64,000 bases of DNA. Origin: Bradyrhizobium archetypum. Lineage in GTDB: Bacteria > Pseudomonadota > Alphaproteobacteria > Rhizobiales > Xanthobacteraceae. The stretch is taken from assembly GCF_013114835.1 (NCBI RefSeq), contig NZ_JAAVLW010000002.1:186001-250000 (forward strand). Direction: 5' to 3'. The position numbers and the translations under genes are program-made. Positions 26,156-35,600 of this stretch are shown here, piece by piece. The notes under the pieces are model-generated. The model worked only from the letters and a program-made list of their open reading frames with translations. It searched no databases and had not been told where the DNA came from. Each line of letters begins with the position of its first letter. The first letter of the stretch is position 1.

Positions 26156-27664
26156 ATGAGCAGTTGGCTTAGTGAACGAGAGCAGCGCCTGGTCGCGGGC
26201 GCGGAGGCGGCATCGGCGGCGACGCCGATTCCGACCCAGATCGTCTCCAACGGCGAGTATCTGCCGCCGCCGCAGAGCGGCACGCAGAAGAAGGTCGAGG
26301 CGCGGATCAACGAGCTCGCTGACCTGAACGGCAAGCATCTTGGCTTGAGCCGCAGGCAGTTTCTGCACACGAGCTGCGGCATGGCGGCAGCGTTCCTTGC
26401 GATGAACGACGTTTACGGCAATGTCTTCCAGGTTGCGCCCGCCGAGGCCCGCGAGCCCGAGCTGATGCAGGCGCGCGCGCAAGGCCTCGCCGGCCAGTTC
26501 ATCTTCGACGTCCAGACCCATTTCGTCCGCGACGATTTCGATCACAAGGAGCTGTTGGGGCTGGCGGACTTTGCGAGCCAGCACTGGAACCCGAAGATGA
26601 AGGAGGAGGGTGTCTCCTCGCTCGCCCGCTATAAGTTCCAGAACTATGTGAAAGAGATCTACTACGACAGCGACACTAACATGGCGCTGTTGAGCGGCGC
26701 GCCGTTCGACGATCCGAGCTGGTGGCTTCTCTCCAACGAGCAGATCGTCAAGGCGCGCGAACTGATCAACGATTTCGCCGGCTCGCGCCGCCTGCTGGCG
26801 CACAGCGTCATCACGCCCAAGCAGCCCGGCTGGATGGAGGAGGTCGACAAGGCGATCGAGGTCTACAAGCCCGATTCCTGGAAGTCCTACACGATCGGCG
26901 ACCCGCTGGCACCGTCCAAGTTCCCATGGCGGCTCGACGATGAGCAGGTGATGTATCCGTTCTACGAAAAAGCGGTGAAGGCCGGCATCAACACCCTGTG
27001 CATCCACAAGGGGCTGCTGCCGCCCGACTACGAGAAGTCGTTCGCCGGCGTGTGGGAATACGCAACTGCGTGGGACATCGGAAAGGCGGCGAAGGACTGG
27101 CCGCAGATGAATTTTGTGATCTACCACTCGGCGCTGCGGGCGTTCCTCGAATTACCCGACAAGGCCTGGACGGAGTTCGAGCAGACCGGCCGCATCCAGT
27201 GGGCCACCGATCTTGCGGAGATCCCGCAGAAGTTCGGCGTCACCAATGTCTATGCCGAGCTCGGCACATCCTTTGCCAACTCGGCGGTGGCCCATCCGAA
27301 ATTCTGCGCCGCGCTGGTCGGCACGTTGATCAAGGGCATGGGAGTCGATCACGTGATGTGGGGAACCGATTCGGTCTGGTACGGCTCGCCGCAGTGGCAG
27401 ATCGAAGCGCTGCGCCGCCTCGAAATTCCGGAGGACATGCAGAAGAAATACGGTTTTGCGCCGCTCGGCGATGCCAACAGCGTCACCAAGCAACTGATCT
27501 TTGGCGGCAACGCCACCAAGTTCTACAAGATCAGGCTGAAGGCAGCCGACAACACCAGAATGCCGACCTTTTCCGAGGACCGCCTCGCGGCGCTCAAGAA
27601 CGAATATGCGTCGGCCGCCAAGCAGCCATCGAACCTGCGCTACGGCTACGTTCGGGCCGCCTAA
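26156..27664 (+). CDS. Amidohydrolase-family (amidohydrolase 2) metal-dependent hydrolase with internal Tat-like segment
   Basis: A 502-residue protein. GGGAGGAGA precedes ATG 26156. Residues 60-100 hold a twin-arginine-like stretch, LSRRQFLHTSCGMAAAFLAM, so the first 60 residues may form a long pre-signal region. The TIM-barrel part shows metal-site candidates FDVQTHF (QxH in place of HxH), LCIHKG, VIYHS and the terminal Asp in HVMWGTDSVWYG, matching amidohydrolase-2 decarboxylase/hydrolase proteins. The substrate is unknown. A second, smaller amidohydrolase lies at 31381, on the far side of the giant cyclase gene. Confidence 0.82.
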   Translation: MSSWLSEREQRLVAGAEAASAATPIPTQIVSNGEYLPPPQSGTQKKVEARINELADLNGKHLGLSRRQFLHTSCGMAAAFLAMNDVYGNVFQVAPAEAREPELMQARAQGLAGQFIFDVQTHFVRDDFDHKELLGLADFASQHWNPKMKEEGVSSLARYKFQNYVKEIYYDSDTNMALLSGAPFDDPSWWLLSNEQIVKARELINDFAGSRRLLAHSVITPKQPGWMEEVDKAIEVYKPDSWKSYTIGDPLAPSKFPWRLDDEQVMYPFYEKAVKAGINTLCIHKGLLPPDYEKSFAGVWEYATAWDIGKAAKDWPQMNFVIYHSALRAFLELPDKAWTEFEQTGRIQWATDLAEIPQKFGVTNVYAELGTSFANSAVAHPKFCAALVGTLIKGMGVDHVMWGTDSVWYGSPQWQIEALRRLEIPEDMQKKYGFAPLGDANSVTKQLIFGGNATKFYKIRLKAADNTRMPTFSEDRLAALKNEYASAAKQPSNLRYGYVRAA

Positions 27665-27916
27665 GCACGCAAGGCGGATTAGCCTTGCCGCGTCATGCCC
27701 CTCGTGCTGAGGGGGTGCCATCGGGTTCGCGCCTAGCGCAGCCCGGTGACAGGCTCCGGGCGTCTCCGGACGATGCTCCGCATCGCCGGGAGAACCACCG
27801 CTTTAGAATCACTATGGAACCTTGAGACGAATACCCGGAGTTGTGACCAATATCATATGGTCCGATTGAGGTTCCGGCGCATTCTCGCGGCGTCACGGAT
27901 ATCCCTTGAGGTCCGG

Positions 27917-30900
27917 ATGCACTGCACGAATTGCGCAGCCGAAGTCCCGGAGCAAAGTAAATTTTGTAATCAGTGCGGAGCGGCGGTAGCACGGCGCTGT
28001 CCGGCCTGCCGTGCCGCAAACCCAGCCGCAAGCAAGTTCTGCGGCGACTGCGGGACCATATTGCGCGTGGATTCTCCTGTGCCGATGGCCCGGGACGCGC
28101 GCCCGATCGAGCGCCGGCAGCTTACGGTGCTGTTTTGTGACCTGGTCGGGTCGACCGCGCTCTCCGCGAGGCTCGATCCGGAAGACTTCAGCGCAATCAT
28201 CGCCCGCTACCGCCGCTGCATTACTGAAACCGTTGCCTGCTTCGACGGCTTTGTCGCGCGACATCACGGGGACGGCGCGGTTGTATGTTTTGGCTACCCT
28301 CAGGCGCACGAAGACGACGCGGAGCGCGCCGTTCAAGCCGCCCTCGCGCTGGTGCAGGCGATCGCTGCCCTGCCGGCGAAAGAGAAATTGAGCGCGCGTA
28401 TCGGTGTTGCAACGGGCATAGCGATTGTCGGCGACATGTCCGATAGCGCGATTTCCGAGGAGCATGACATCCTTGGCGACACCCCGAATCTTGCCGCTCG
28501 ACTGCAATCGCTTGCACAACCTGGCGGCGTCGTTATCTCGGGTCGTACAAAGATGATCGCGGGACCGCAATTCGAGTATCTCGACCTCGGCAAAGTCGAG
28601 ATCAAGGGATTCGCAAAACCGGTCGCGGCCTGGCAGGTCGCCGGCAAGACAACAGTGACCAGCCGATCGCACGCTCTGCAGAGCTGCGATGTGCTGCCGC
28701 TGATCGGTCGTGACGAGGAAATGGAGCTAATCCTGAGCCGATGGAAGCGGGCCAGGAGTGGCGAAGGTCAGGTGGTGCTGCTCTCTGGCGAGGCGGGAAT
28801 CGGAAAATCACGGCTCACCGTGGCGCTGCTGGAACAGCTTGCTCGCGAGCCGCACATTCGCCTGCAGTATTTCTGCTCGCCGCAGCATACCGACAGCACG
28901 CTCTATCCGGTGATCGGCGAGATGTGGCGCGCCGCCGGCTTTGCTCACGATGACAGCCAACAAGCGAAAGCGGACAAGCTTGACGCGCTGCTGGCGCAAA
29001 GCGCCACGCCTTCAGAGGATGCGGCGCTGTTTGCCGAAATGCTGTCGCTACCCGGCGACGGACGCTACCCTCCGGTTGAAGTTGAGCCGCAGCTCCGCCG
29101 TCAGAAAACGCTGAAAGCTCTTGGTTCGCATATCGAGGCGCTGGCGCGGATCCATCCGGTGCTGATGATTTTCGAAGATGCGCATTGGACCGATCCTACC
29201 AGCCTCGAGTTCTTCGCCCGGGCGGTGGATCTGGCCGTGAGCCGACGGCTCTTGATACTTGTTACTTTCAGGCCGGAATTCAGCCCGCCCTGGATCGGAC
29301 GGCCGCACGTGAGTGAGCTGAACTTAAATCGGCTGGCGCCGTGCGATATCAACTCGCTGATCGAGGGAGTCGTCGGCAACCGATCGTTGCCGGCCGGCAT
29401 CCGCCAGGACATCATCGAGCGCACCGACGGCATTCCACTGTTTGCCGAGGAGATCACCAAGGCGGTGCTGGACGCAGAGGGTGAGAGCGATGTGCAGCGG
29501 TCTTCCGCAGGGGCGCCGACGCCTGTCGTGACGGTTCCGGCGAGCCTGCAGGCTTCGCTGATGTCGCGGCTCGACCGGCTCGGCCAGGCGAAAGACATCG
29601 CGCAGGTCGGCGCGGCGATCGGCCGGGAGTTTCCTCACATGTTGCTGGCCGCGGTCGCGCGAAAGCCGGAAGCGGAATTGGATGCCGACCTCAACCGGCT
29701 CATTGCGGCGGGCTTGTTGTTTCGGCAGGGTGTGCCGCCACATGCGAGCTACCTGTTCAAGCATGCGCTTGTGCAGGACGCAGCCTACAGCACGCTGCTG
29801 CGAGAGCCGCGGCGCGCGCTGCATGCGCGTATCGCCGAGATCCTTGAAAGCCAGTTCCCGGAAATAGCCGAGAGCCAACCCGAGCTGCTCGCGCGTCACT
29901 ACACAAAGGCCGACCTGATCGAGAAGTCAGCGCGTCTGTGGGGCAGGGCGGGACTGCGGTCACAGGAACGCTCCGCGCTGGTCGAAGCAGCAGAGCAGCT
30001 CGACCAGGCTCTGGCGCAAATAGCGACCTTGCCCAGCGCGCCCGACCTGCGGCGCGAGCAGATCGTCCTGCAAGTCGCGCTCCTGAACACGCTGATGCAT
30101 GTCAAAGGATATGGCGCTCCCGAAACCAAGACGGCCGTGGCGCAGGCGAGGGCGTTTATCGAACAGGCGGAACAGCTTGGCGAGTCTCCCGATGACCCTT
30201 CGTTGCTCCTCTCAGCCCTCTTTGGCCAGTGGATCGTCAATTTCATAAACTTCAATGGCGACGTTGCGCGCGAACTCGCGGCGCGGTTTCTCGAGCTTGG
30301 CGAGAAGGAGGGAGCGGCGGTCCCGCTCATGATTGGACACCGCACCATGGCGAGTACGCTCGCATTGAGGGGGGACCTCGTGGAGGCCATAGCGCACTAC
30401 AATGAAGCCCTCGGCCTCTATCGCCCCGCCGAGCACCGGCGACTGATGACGCGATTTGGTCAGGACCTCCGGGTAACGTGTCTGGCCTTTCGTTCAATGG
30501 CCTCGTGGCTGCTCGGCTATCCCCAAGCTGCGTTGAACGACGCAGACAGCGCGCTGATGGAAGCGCGCCAGATCGAGCATGCTGCCACTTTGATGTTTAC
30601 ACTGAATTTCCCGATTCTTGTTAATACCTACTGCGGGAATTACCACGCCGCAAATGAGCATCTCAAAGAGCTTGTCGCGCTGGCCGAAGAGAAAGGCGCC
30701 CCGTTCCGAAAAGCGGAAGCCGTGCTTCGGCGGGGCTATATCCTGACGCTCACCGGCGCCGCGAAAGCCGTCGAGACCGTCACGGAAGGTATTGATTTAT
30801 GGCGGTCGGCCGGATCGACGATATTCACGCCGGAGCAGGAATTCATGCTGGCAATTGCGCACGCGGATTCAGGCCAATTGGATGAAGGCTGGCGCTGCAT

Positions 30901-31231
30901 CGGCAAGGCAATGGCGGCGATGCAAGCAACCAGGGAAAAATGGTGCGAGGCCGAGGTTCATCGCGTTGCCGGTGAAATCGCGCTCAGGTGGCCGCAGCGG
31001 GACGAGGCGAGAGCGCAAGCGCATTTCGAGCATTCGCTGACGATTGCGCGAGCGCAGCATGCAAAGTCGTGGGAATTGCGTGCAGCCACCAGCTGGGCGC
31101 GGCTGTTGAGCTGTCAGGGCAAACGGAAGATGGCACGTGACGTTCTCGCGCCCATCCACGAGTGGTTCACCGAAGGATTTGACACAAGCGATCTGCGAAA
31201 GGCCAAGGCCTTGCTCGCTGAGCTTCATTGA
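27917..31231 (+). CDS. Zinc-ribbon adenylate/guanylate cyclase with AAA ATPase and TPR domains
   Basis: A 1104-residue signalling protein. The N-terminus carries two zinc ribbons (MHCTNCAAEV, KFCNQCG, CPACR, KFCGDCG; cysteines 3/6/17/20 and 28/31/42/45). A class III cyclase domain follows (about 70-240) with VLFCDLVGSTALSARL, HHGDGAVVCFG and GDTPNLAARLQSLAQPGG. An ATPase domain comes next with Walker A LSGEAGIGKSRL (about 289-300) and Walker B VLMIFEDAHW, then MalT-like TPR repeats to the end. ATG 27917 is chosen because the zinc ribbon starts there after GAGG; upstream in-frame ATGs exist at 27857 and 27746. Regulation by protein binding to the TPR region is family knowledge, not visible here. 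Confidence 0.9.
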   Translation: MHCTNCAAEVPEQSKFCNQCGAAVARRCPACRAANPAASKFCGDCGTILRVDSPVPMARDARPIERRQLTVLFCDLVGSTALSARLDPEDFSAIIARYRRCITETVACFDGFVARHHGDGAVVCFGYPQAHEDDAERAVQAALALVQAIAALPAKEKLSARIGVATGIAIVGDMSDSAISEEHDILGDTPNLAARLQSLAQPGGVVISGRTKMIAGPQFEYLDLGKVEIKGFAKPVAAWQVAGKTTVTSRSHALQSCDVLPLIGRDEEMELILSRWKRARSGEGQVVLLSGEAGIGKSRLTVALLEQLAREPHIRLQYFCSPQHTDSTLYPVIGEMWRAAGFAHDDSQQAKADKLDALLAQSATPSEDAALFAEMLSLPGDGRYPPVEVEPQLRRQKTLKALGSHIEALARIHPVLMIFEDAHWTDPTSLEFFARAVDLAVSRRLLILVTFRPEFSPPWIGRPHVSELNLNRLAPCDINSLIEGVVGNRSLPAGIRQDIIERTDGIPLFAEEITKAVLDAEGESDVQRSSAGAPTPVVTVPASLQASLMSRLDRLGQAKDIAQVGAAIGREFPHMLLAAVARKPEAELDADLNRLIAAGLLFRQGVPPHASYLFKHALVQDAAYSTLLREPRRALHARIAEILESQFPEIAESQPELLARHYTKADLIEKSARLWGRAGLRSQERSALVEAAEQLDQALAQIATLPSAPDLRREQIVLQVALLNTLMHVKGYGAPETKTAVAQARAFIEQAEQLGESPDDPSLLLSALFGQWIVNFINFNGDVARELAARFLELGEKEGAAVPLMIGHRTMASTLALRGDLVEAIAHYNEALGLYRPAEHRRLMTRFGQDLRVTCLAFRSMASWLLGYPQAALNDADSALMEARQIEHAATLMFTLNFPILVNTYCGNYHAANEHLKELVALAEEKGAPFRKAEAVLRRGYILTLTGAAKAVETVTEGIDLWRSAGSTIFTPEQEFMLAIAHADSGQLDEGWRCIGKAMAAMQATREKWCEAEVHRVAGEIALRWPQRDEARAQAHFEHSLTIARAQHAKSWELRAATSWARLLSCQGKRKMARDVLAPIHEWFTEGFDTSDLRKAKALLAELH

Positions 31232-31380
31232 TCGCGCCGTTCGTCATCGCGCTGCTAAGATGCCGCGGATGAGGCGCTGATCCAGCGATGCCGCGAGACG
31301 CATTGCCGCGCCGCGTCGTGGCATCTGGACAGGGGCCTTGCGCATTGTCCAAAATCGGCTCGCACAGAGCGGAGGCGCCG

Positions 31381-32223
31381 ATGCCGATCATCGATTCCCA
31401 GGTCCATGCCTACGAGGCGAACAGTCCGAACCGGCCCTGGCACAGTGTGCCGAACTGGCCCGATCACGTCACGGGCGACGAGATGGTGGCGGCGATGGAC
31501 AAGGTTGGCGTCGACGGCGCGATCTTCATCTCCGCGTTTTCGCTGTACCGCTACGACGCCAGCTACGCCGTGGAGGTGCAGCGGGCGCATCCCGGCCGGT
31601 TCGGGATCGTCAAGCCGGTCGACCCCGATGATCCCAATGTCGCTGACGTCGTCGCCGACTGGAAGAAGACGCCGGGCACGGTCGCAATCCGCATCATGCT
31701 GACCAAGGAGGCGCGGCGCGCGCCTGACGATCCCGGCCTCGACCGGATTGCGCGCGCGGCGGTGCGTCATGATTTTCCGGTCAACCTGCACTGCTGGGAC
31801 AATCTGGACGCGGGCACGGCGCTGGTCGATCGCCATTCCGACACGCGGTTCATCATCGATCATCTCGGCATCCTGCAGCCGCGGGTGCCGCCGGCGCCGC
31901 CCGAGCCTTGGGCTGCGTTGCCGAAGGTGCTGGAACTCGCCAAACGGGCGAACGCCGTGATCAAGGTCAGCGGCGCCTGCACGCTGTCGCGCGAGCCGTT
32001 TCCTTATCCCGACATCTGGGACCCGCTCGCGCGCGTATTCGACGCCTGGGGCTTCGAGCGCTGCCTGTGGGGCACGGACTGGACGCGCGCGTTCGCCGTC
32101 GTCAACTACGAGCAGGCGGTTGAGCCGTTCCTCAAGACCAGCCGCCTGAGCGATAGCGAGCGCGCCATGCTGATGGGCGGCGCCTGCATCAAGGCCTATG
32201 GCTGGTCGCCGAAGAAAGGGTAA
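31381..32223 (+). CDS. Amidohydrolase 2 family hydrolase (TIM barrel)
   Basis: A 280-residue cytoplasmic protein. ATG 31381 follows GGAGGCGCC; an in-frame ATG at 31288 has no ribosome site. Motifs include PIIDSQVHAYEAN at the start (QxH form of the first metal site), FPVNLHCWDN, FIIDHLGI and CLWGTDWTRAF at the end. These match predicted metal-dependent TIM-barrel hydrolases such as lactonases of the 2-pyrone-4,6-dicarboxylate type. It is followed by the PQQ dehydrogenase cluster on the same strand after a 376-base gap, so co-function is possible but unproven. Confidence 0.83.
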   Translation: MPIIDSQVHAYEANSPNRPWHSVPNWPDHVTGDEMVAAMDKVGVDGAIFISAFSLYRYDASYAVEVQRAHPGRFGIVKPVDPDDPNVADVVADWKKTPGTVAIRIMLTKEARRAPDDPGLDRIARAAVRHDFPVNLHCWDNLDAGTALVDRHSDTRFIIDHLGILQPRVPPAPPEPWAALPKVLELAKRANAVIKVSGACTLSREPFPYPDIWDPLARVFDAWGFERCLWGTDWTRAFAVVNYEQAVEPFLKTSRLSDSERAMLMGGACIKAYGWSPKKG

Positions 32224-32599
32224 GTCGGCACATCCGTGCGCGCTCCACAAAAAAACAACAATCCGGTCAACTAATGGGCGGGCGCATCGAGGGACATGTC
32301 ATGGTGCACTGCACCGACATCGCCGAAGGCACCATGGAGCAGGCAAGCCGCGGCAATGACGGCGTGCGCCGCTGTGCACGGAATGGCGCCCTCCTTGAAA
32401 ACAATGCCAGGCGCAAATCTCTGACGGCTTCTCGTTCAGGCGGCAGCAAAGGCTGCCGTCGCCGCGCCACTGATATCCCGCCGCTTCATGCCATCTATTG
32501 CAAACGCCTGACCCTGTGAGGTACTGACGCCAGAACATCATCCTGCAAGGGGGCGAGAAAAATTCGGCCTGACAAACAAACGAAAAAGGGAGGATGCAG
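32224..32599. other. Intergenic region upstream of the PQQ dehydrogenase cluster
   Basis: No credible gene; an 81-codon frame at 32274-32519 is basic and low in hydrophobic residues and has no ribosome site. The region most likely carries the promoter and leader of the dehydrogenase operon. GAAAAAGGGAGG just before 32594 is the ribosome site. Confidence 0.4.
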
Positions 32600-34339
32600 A
32601 TGAGTTTCCAAGAACGATATCTCGCCGGCTGCGCTGCGCTGGCGGTGGCCGCCCTGGTCACTGCCTCGCCGACGCGTGCTCAAGCGCCGACTCAGCCGCA
32701 GGAAGCGGCCCTGAACGCCGAGGCGGCCCAGAACGACTGGCCGACCTATCACGGCACCTACAAGTCCTACCACTACAGCGGCCTCGACCAGATCAACACC
32801 GGCAACGTCAAGAATCTCGAAGTTGCCTGGATGCATTTTCCGGAGCGCGCTACCCGGGGCATTCAGTCAACGCCGCTGGCCCTTGACGGAGTGCTGTACT
32901 ATTCGGGCTCCTACAGCCGCATCTACGCGCTGGACGGCGCGACCGGCAAGACAATCTGGACTTACGTGCCGGAGCTCGACGAGGACCTGGTCTCCAAGCA
33001 GACGCACTCGCCGTACAACCGCGGCATCGCCATCGGACACGGTAATCTCTACGTCGGCACGGTCGATGGCCGCCTGATCGCGCTCGATCTGAAGACCGGC
33101 AAACCGGTATGGGACACCAAGCTGCTGGATTCCAAGAAGATGACGGTCGGCTTTACCGGCGCGCCGCTGGTCGTAAAGGACAAGGTGATCATCGGCGCCC
33201 AGGGCGGCGAATGGCCCTATCGCGGACCGATCTTCGGCGTGGAAGGCAAGACCGGAGCGAAGAAATGGGAATTCTTCACGGTTGCCGGTACTGAAGAGGC
33301 CATGAAGACCTGGGGTGGTGACTCCTGGCGAACCGGTGGTGGTGGCGGCTGGATGCCCGGAACCTACGACCCGGAAACCAATACGGTATGGTGGGGAACC
33401 GCCAACCCGGCGCCGCTCTATGACTGGGCCGGCGCGGACTGGAAGAAGAGCGGACCACGGCCGGGCGAAAACCTCTACACGACATCAGTCATCGCGCTCG
33501 ATCCCGATACCGGCAAGCTCAAATTCTACCATCAGGAGCTGCCGCACGATGCCTGGGACTTCGACTCTTCGGTCGGCGAGTTCGTCATGATCGACCGCGG
33601 CGGCAAGAAGCTCGTGGTGCACGCCAACAAGAGCGGATACATCTTCGTCTACGATCGTTCCAACGCCAAGGTCGAGAACGTCTGGCCGCTGGTCAAGAAT
33701 ATCAACTTCGTCAAGAGCATTGATCCGAAGACCGGCGAACTGATCGGTCGCCGCGACCTCTCGGAAGGCAAGGTGGACCCGCCATTGTGCCCGGCCATCG
33801 CCGGCGGCATCAGCTGGAACTCCGGCGCCTATAGCCCCAAAACCGGGCTCTTCTACCGGATTGGGCAAGAGTGGTGCATGGAGCTGACCGTCGAGAAAAC
33901 CACGCCGGTCCTGGAGCCGATGGCCCAGCTCAACCTCGGCGCCACATTCAAGTTCATCCCGCCTCCGGACGGACCGGCCCGTGGTCATCTCAGCGGCCGC
34001 GATCCGGTCACCGGCGAAAAAAAGTGGGAGGTCAATTACAAGCAGCCGCCGCTCGCCAGCGTTCTCGCCACCGCGGGCAATCTAGTATTCGTGCCTGATG
34101 CCGAAGGCATCGTGCACGCCTACAATGCGGAAAACGGTCAAGAGCTCTGGTCGCGCAACAACGGCATGGGACATAATGCCGGCATCATCAGCTACATGGC
34201 CGGCGGCAAGCAGTACATCGCCGTACCGGCGGGCTGGGGCAGTCTGGTGGCCGATGAGTACGTCGCGCTCTATGGCGAACCCTTCAAGAGCATGTCGAAG
34301 AATACCGGCGCCTTGATTGTCTACGCGCTCAGACAATGA
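32600..34339 (+). CDS. PQQ-dependent alcohol dehydrogenase with lanthanide-type DxD signature
   Basis: A periplasmic quinoprotein that oxidises a primary alcohol or aldehyde and passes electrons to cytochrome c. It has 579 residues from the second Met (32600), chosen because GGGAGG abuts the first ATG at 32594 but sits 6 bases before this one. A signal peptide ends near SPTRAQA. Beta-propeller W-motifs recur (IYALDGATGKTIWTY, LIALDLKTGKPVWDT, VHAYNAENGQELWSR). Metal and catalytic residues are E204 (QGGEWPYRG), N269 (GTANPAPLYDW), D320 and D322 (PHDAWDFDSS). Aspartate two after the catalytic one marks the lanthanide-dependent XoxF/ExaF/PedH types. The vicinal Cys-Cys of most relatives is absent (KQTHSPYNRG). 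A cytochrome and a XoxJ-like gene follow. Confidence 0.9.
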   Translation: MSFQERYLAGCAALAVAALVTASPTRAQAPTQPQEAALNAEAAQNDWPTYHGTYKSYHYSGLDQINTGNVKNLEVAWMHFPERATRGIQSTPLALDGVLYYSGSYSRIYALDGATGKTIWTYVPELDEDLVSKQTHSPYNRGIAIGHGNLYVGTVDGRLIALDLKTGKPVWDTKLLDSKKMTVGFTGAPLVVKDKVIIGAQGGEWPYRGPIFGVEGKTGAKKWEFFTVAGTEEAMKTWGGDSWRTGGGGGWMPGTYDPETNTVWWGTANPAPLYDWAGADWKKSGPRPGENLYTTSVIALDPDTGKLKFYHQELPHDAWDFDSSVGEFVMIDRGGKKLVVHANKSGYIFVYDRSNAKVENVWPLVKNINFVKSIDPKTGELIGRRDLSEGKVDPPLCPAIAGGISWNSGAYSPKTGLFYRIGQEWCMELTVEKTTPVLEPMAQLNLGATFKFIPPPDGPARGHLSGRDPVTGEKKWEVNYKQPPLASVLATAGNLVFVPDAEGIVHAYNAENGQELWSRNNGMGHNAGIISYMAGGKQYIAVPAGWGSLVADEYVALYGEPFKSMSKNTGALIVYALRQ

Positions 34340-34406
34340 TGATGGCGTGGGCGGCAAGGACTGATCTCTCCCTGCCGCCCCTGCCGGTTCTAATACGGAT
34401 GCTGGA

Positions 34407-34766
34407 ATGCGAATACCGTTTGTAACTGCTGCTTCCATGGCCATCATCTGGCCATGGCTGTCGACCGTCTCGTTCGCCCAGCAGCCCAACGCAGCGGGCT
34501 CTGCAAGTCCGCCGGCGCAAGCCGAAGCCTCGCCGAACGAACTCGATGGCCGAAAAATGTTCTCTAGCAACTGCGGCTTTTGTCACCAGAACGGCGGCCG
34601 CCATGCCGGCCGGGGTCCGAAGCTTTCGAAGTCCGAGCGCAGCGACGAATTCATCATCGAGCGTATCAAGAAGGGCAAGACGGGCTCAATGCCTGCCTTT
34701 GAAGGGGTATTCAATGACGCCCAGATCGGCGCGCTTCTGGCCTACATTCGAGGGCTGGATGATTAG
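34407..34766 (+). CDS. Periplasmic monohaem cytochrome c, partner of the PQQ dehydrogenase
   Basis: A 119-residue exported class I cytochrome. The signal peptide ends near STVSFAQQ, followed by a Pro/Ala-rich linker. The haem site is SSNCGFCHQNGG (CxxCH at about 55-59) and the likely distal ligand is the Met in GKTGSMPAFEG. The gene follows the dehydrogenase by 67 bases, and its last 8 bases overlap the start of the next gene. By position it is the XoxG/cytochrome cL-type electron acceptor of the dehydrogenase. It is shorter than typical XoxG, so the assignment is by context. Confidence 0.85.
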   Translation: MRIPFVTAASMAIIWPWLSTVSFAQQPNAAGSASPPAQAEASPNELDGRKMFSSNCGFCHQNGGRHAGRGPKLSKSERSDEFIIERIKKGKTGSMPAFEGVFNDAQIGALLAYIRGLDD

Positions 34767-35565
34767 GGCGCCTTCTGCAGCATGGAAGCCGCGATGTCGC
34801 CTCACCCGATACGCGGCAAGCCTGTCGCTGCTGATATTCTGGAACGCACCGGTGGATGCCCGCTCGCTTGAAAACGTCATCGAACGCGGCGCTTTAACAC
34901 TCTGCGCTAGTCCCAATGCGCTACCGTTTGCCAGCAAGTCCGGACCGGTCCCGGGATTTCAGATCGAACTCGGTGAGAAGATTGCCGAGCAACTCGGCGT
35001 CAAGCTGACGCGGGAGTGGGTGGTCAGTGCCGTCCAGTATCGCCGCGCCGATTGCGATCTCGTGCTCGACGTTATCTCCCGCAAGGATACATCGCCGCCG
35101 GGCGGTGTGCGGGTTACGCGCCCTTATCATCGCAGCGGTGTCGTGCTCGCGGTACGCAGCGATTCGAAGGCGTCTTCGCTGGCAAGCCTCGACCCCTATC
35201 AACGGGTCGGAGTACAGGTCGGCTCGCTAGTGTCCATGACGCTCGCCAAGGGCGGCGCTACCACCTCCCCGTTCGTGTTCGAGAACGACATTGTCGCGGC
35301 GCTGGCCAATCGCGAGATCGAGGCAGCCGCCGTCACGCCGATGACGGTCGGCTGGTTCAACCTGCAGCATGCCGACAAGCCTCTGCGCCTGATTCCGGCG
35401 TTCGACAATGACGAGGATCTGAACTGGAATATTGCCGCCGGGCTGCTTCGCCCCGACGACAAGCTGCGCACACGTGTCGATGCGGCGATCGAGGCGCTGC
35501 TGGCCGACGGCACTATCGCGCGGATCTATGCGCGCTACGGCATCGAGCTGCGGCCGCCGCAGTAA
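34759..35565 (+). CDS. XoxJ/PedB-like periplasmic substrate-binding protein
   Basis: A 268-residue protein of the family 3 solute-binding fold. ATG 34759 lies inside the end of the cytochrome gene (8-base overlap), implying translational coupling. A signal peptide with a basic start (KPRCRLTRYAASLSLLIFWN) ends near VDARS. The mature protein begins LENVIERGALTLCASPNALP, the signature of the quinoprotein-associated binding proteins (XoxJ, MxaJ, PedB), which are thought to help activate the dehydrogenase rather than serve ABC import. No ABC permease is present, which fits. It completes a xoxF-G-J-like three-gene set. Confidence 0.87.
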   Translation: MIRAPSAAWKPRCRLTRYAASLSLLIFWNAPVDARSLENVIERGALTLCASPNALPFASKSGPVPGFQIELGEKIAEQLGVKLTREWVVSAVQYRRADCDLVLDVISRKDTSPPGGVRVTRPYHRSGVVLAVRSDSKASSLASLDPYQRVGVQVGSLVSMTLAKGGATTSPFVFENDIVAALANREIEAAAVTPMTVGWFNLQHADKPLRLIPAFDNDEDLNWNIAAGLLRPDDKLRTRVDAAIEALLADGTIARIYARYGIELRPPQ

Positions 35566-35600
35566 GGCGCGTTACCGGATTGGGCGCGGAGGAACCGGCG

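Noticed and set aside
32274-32519. 81-codon frame before the PQQ dehydrogenase
   Set aside because: It is basic, lacks a ribosome site and has no recognisable feature. It is treated as leader DNA.
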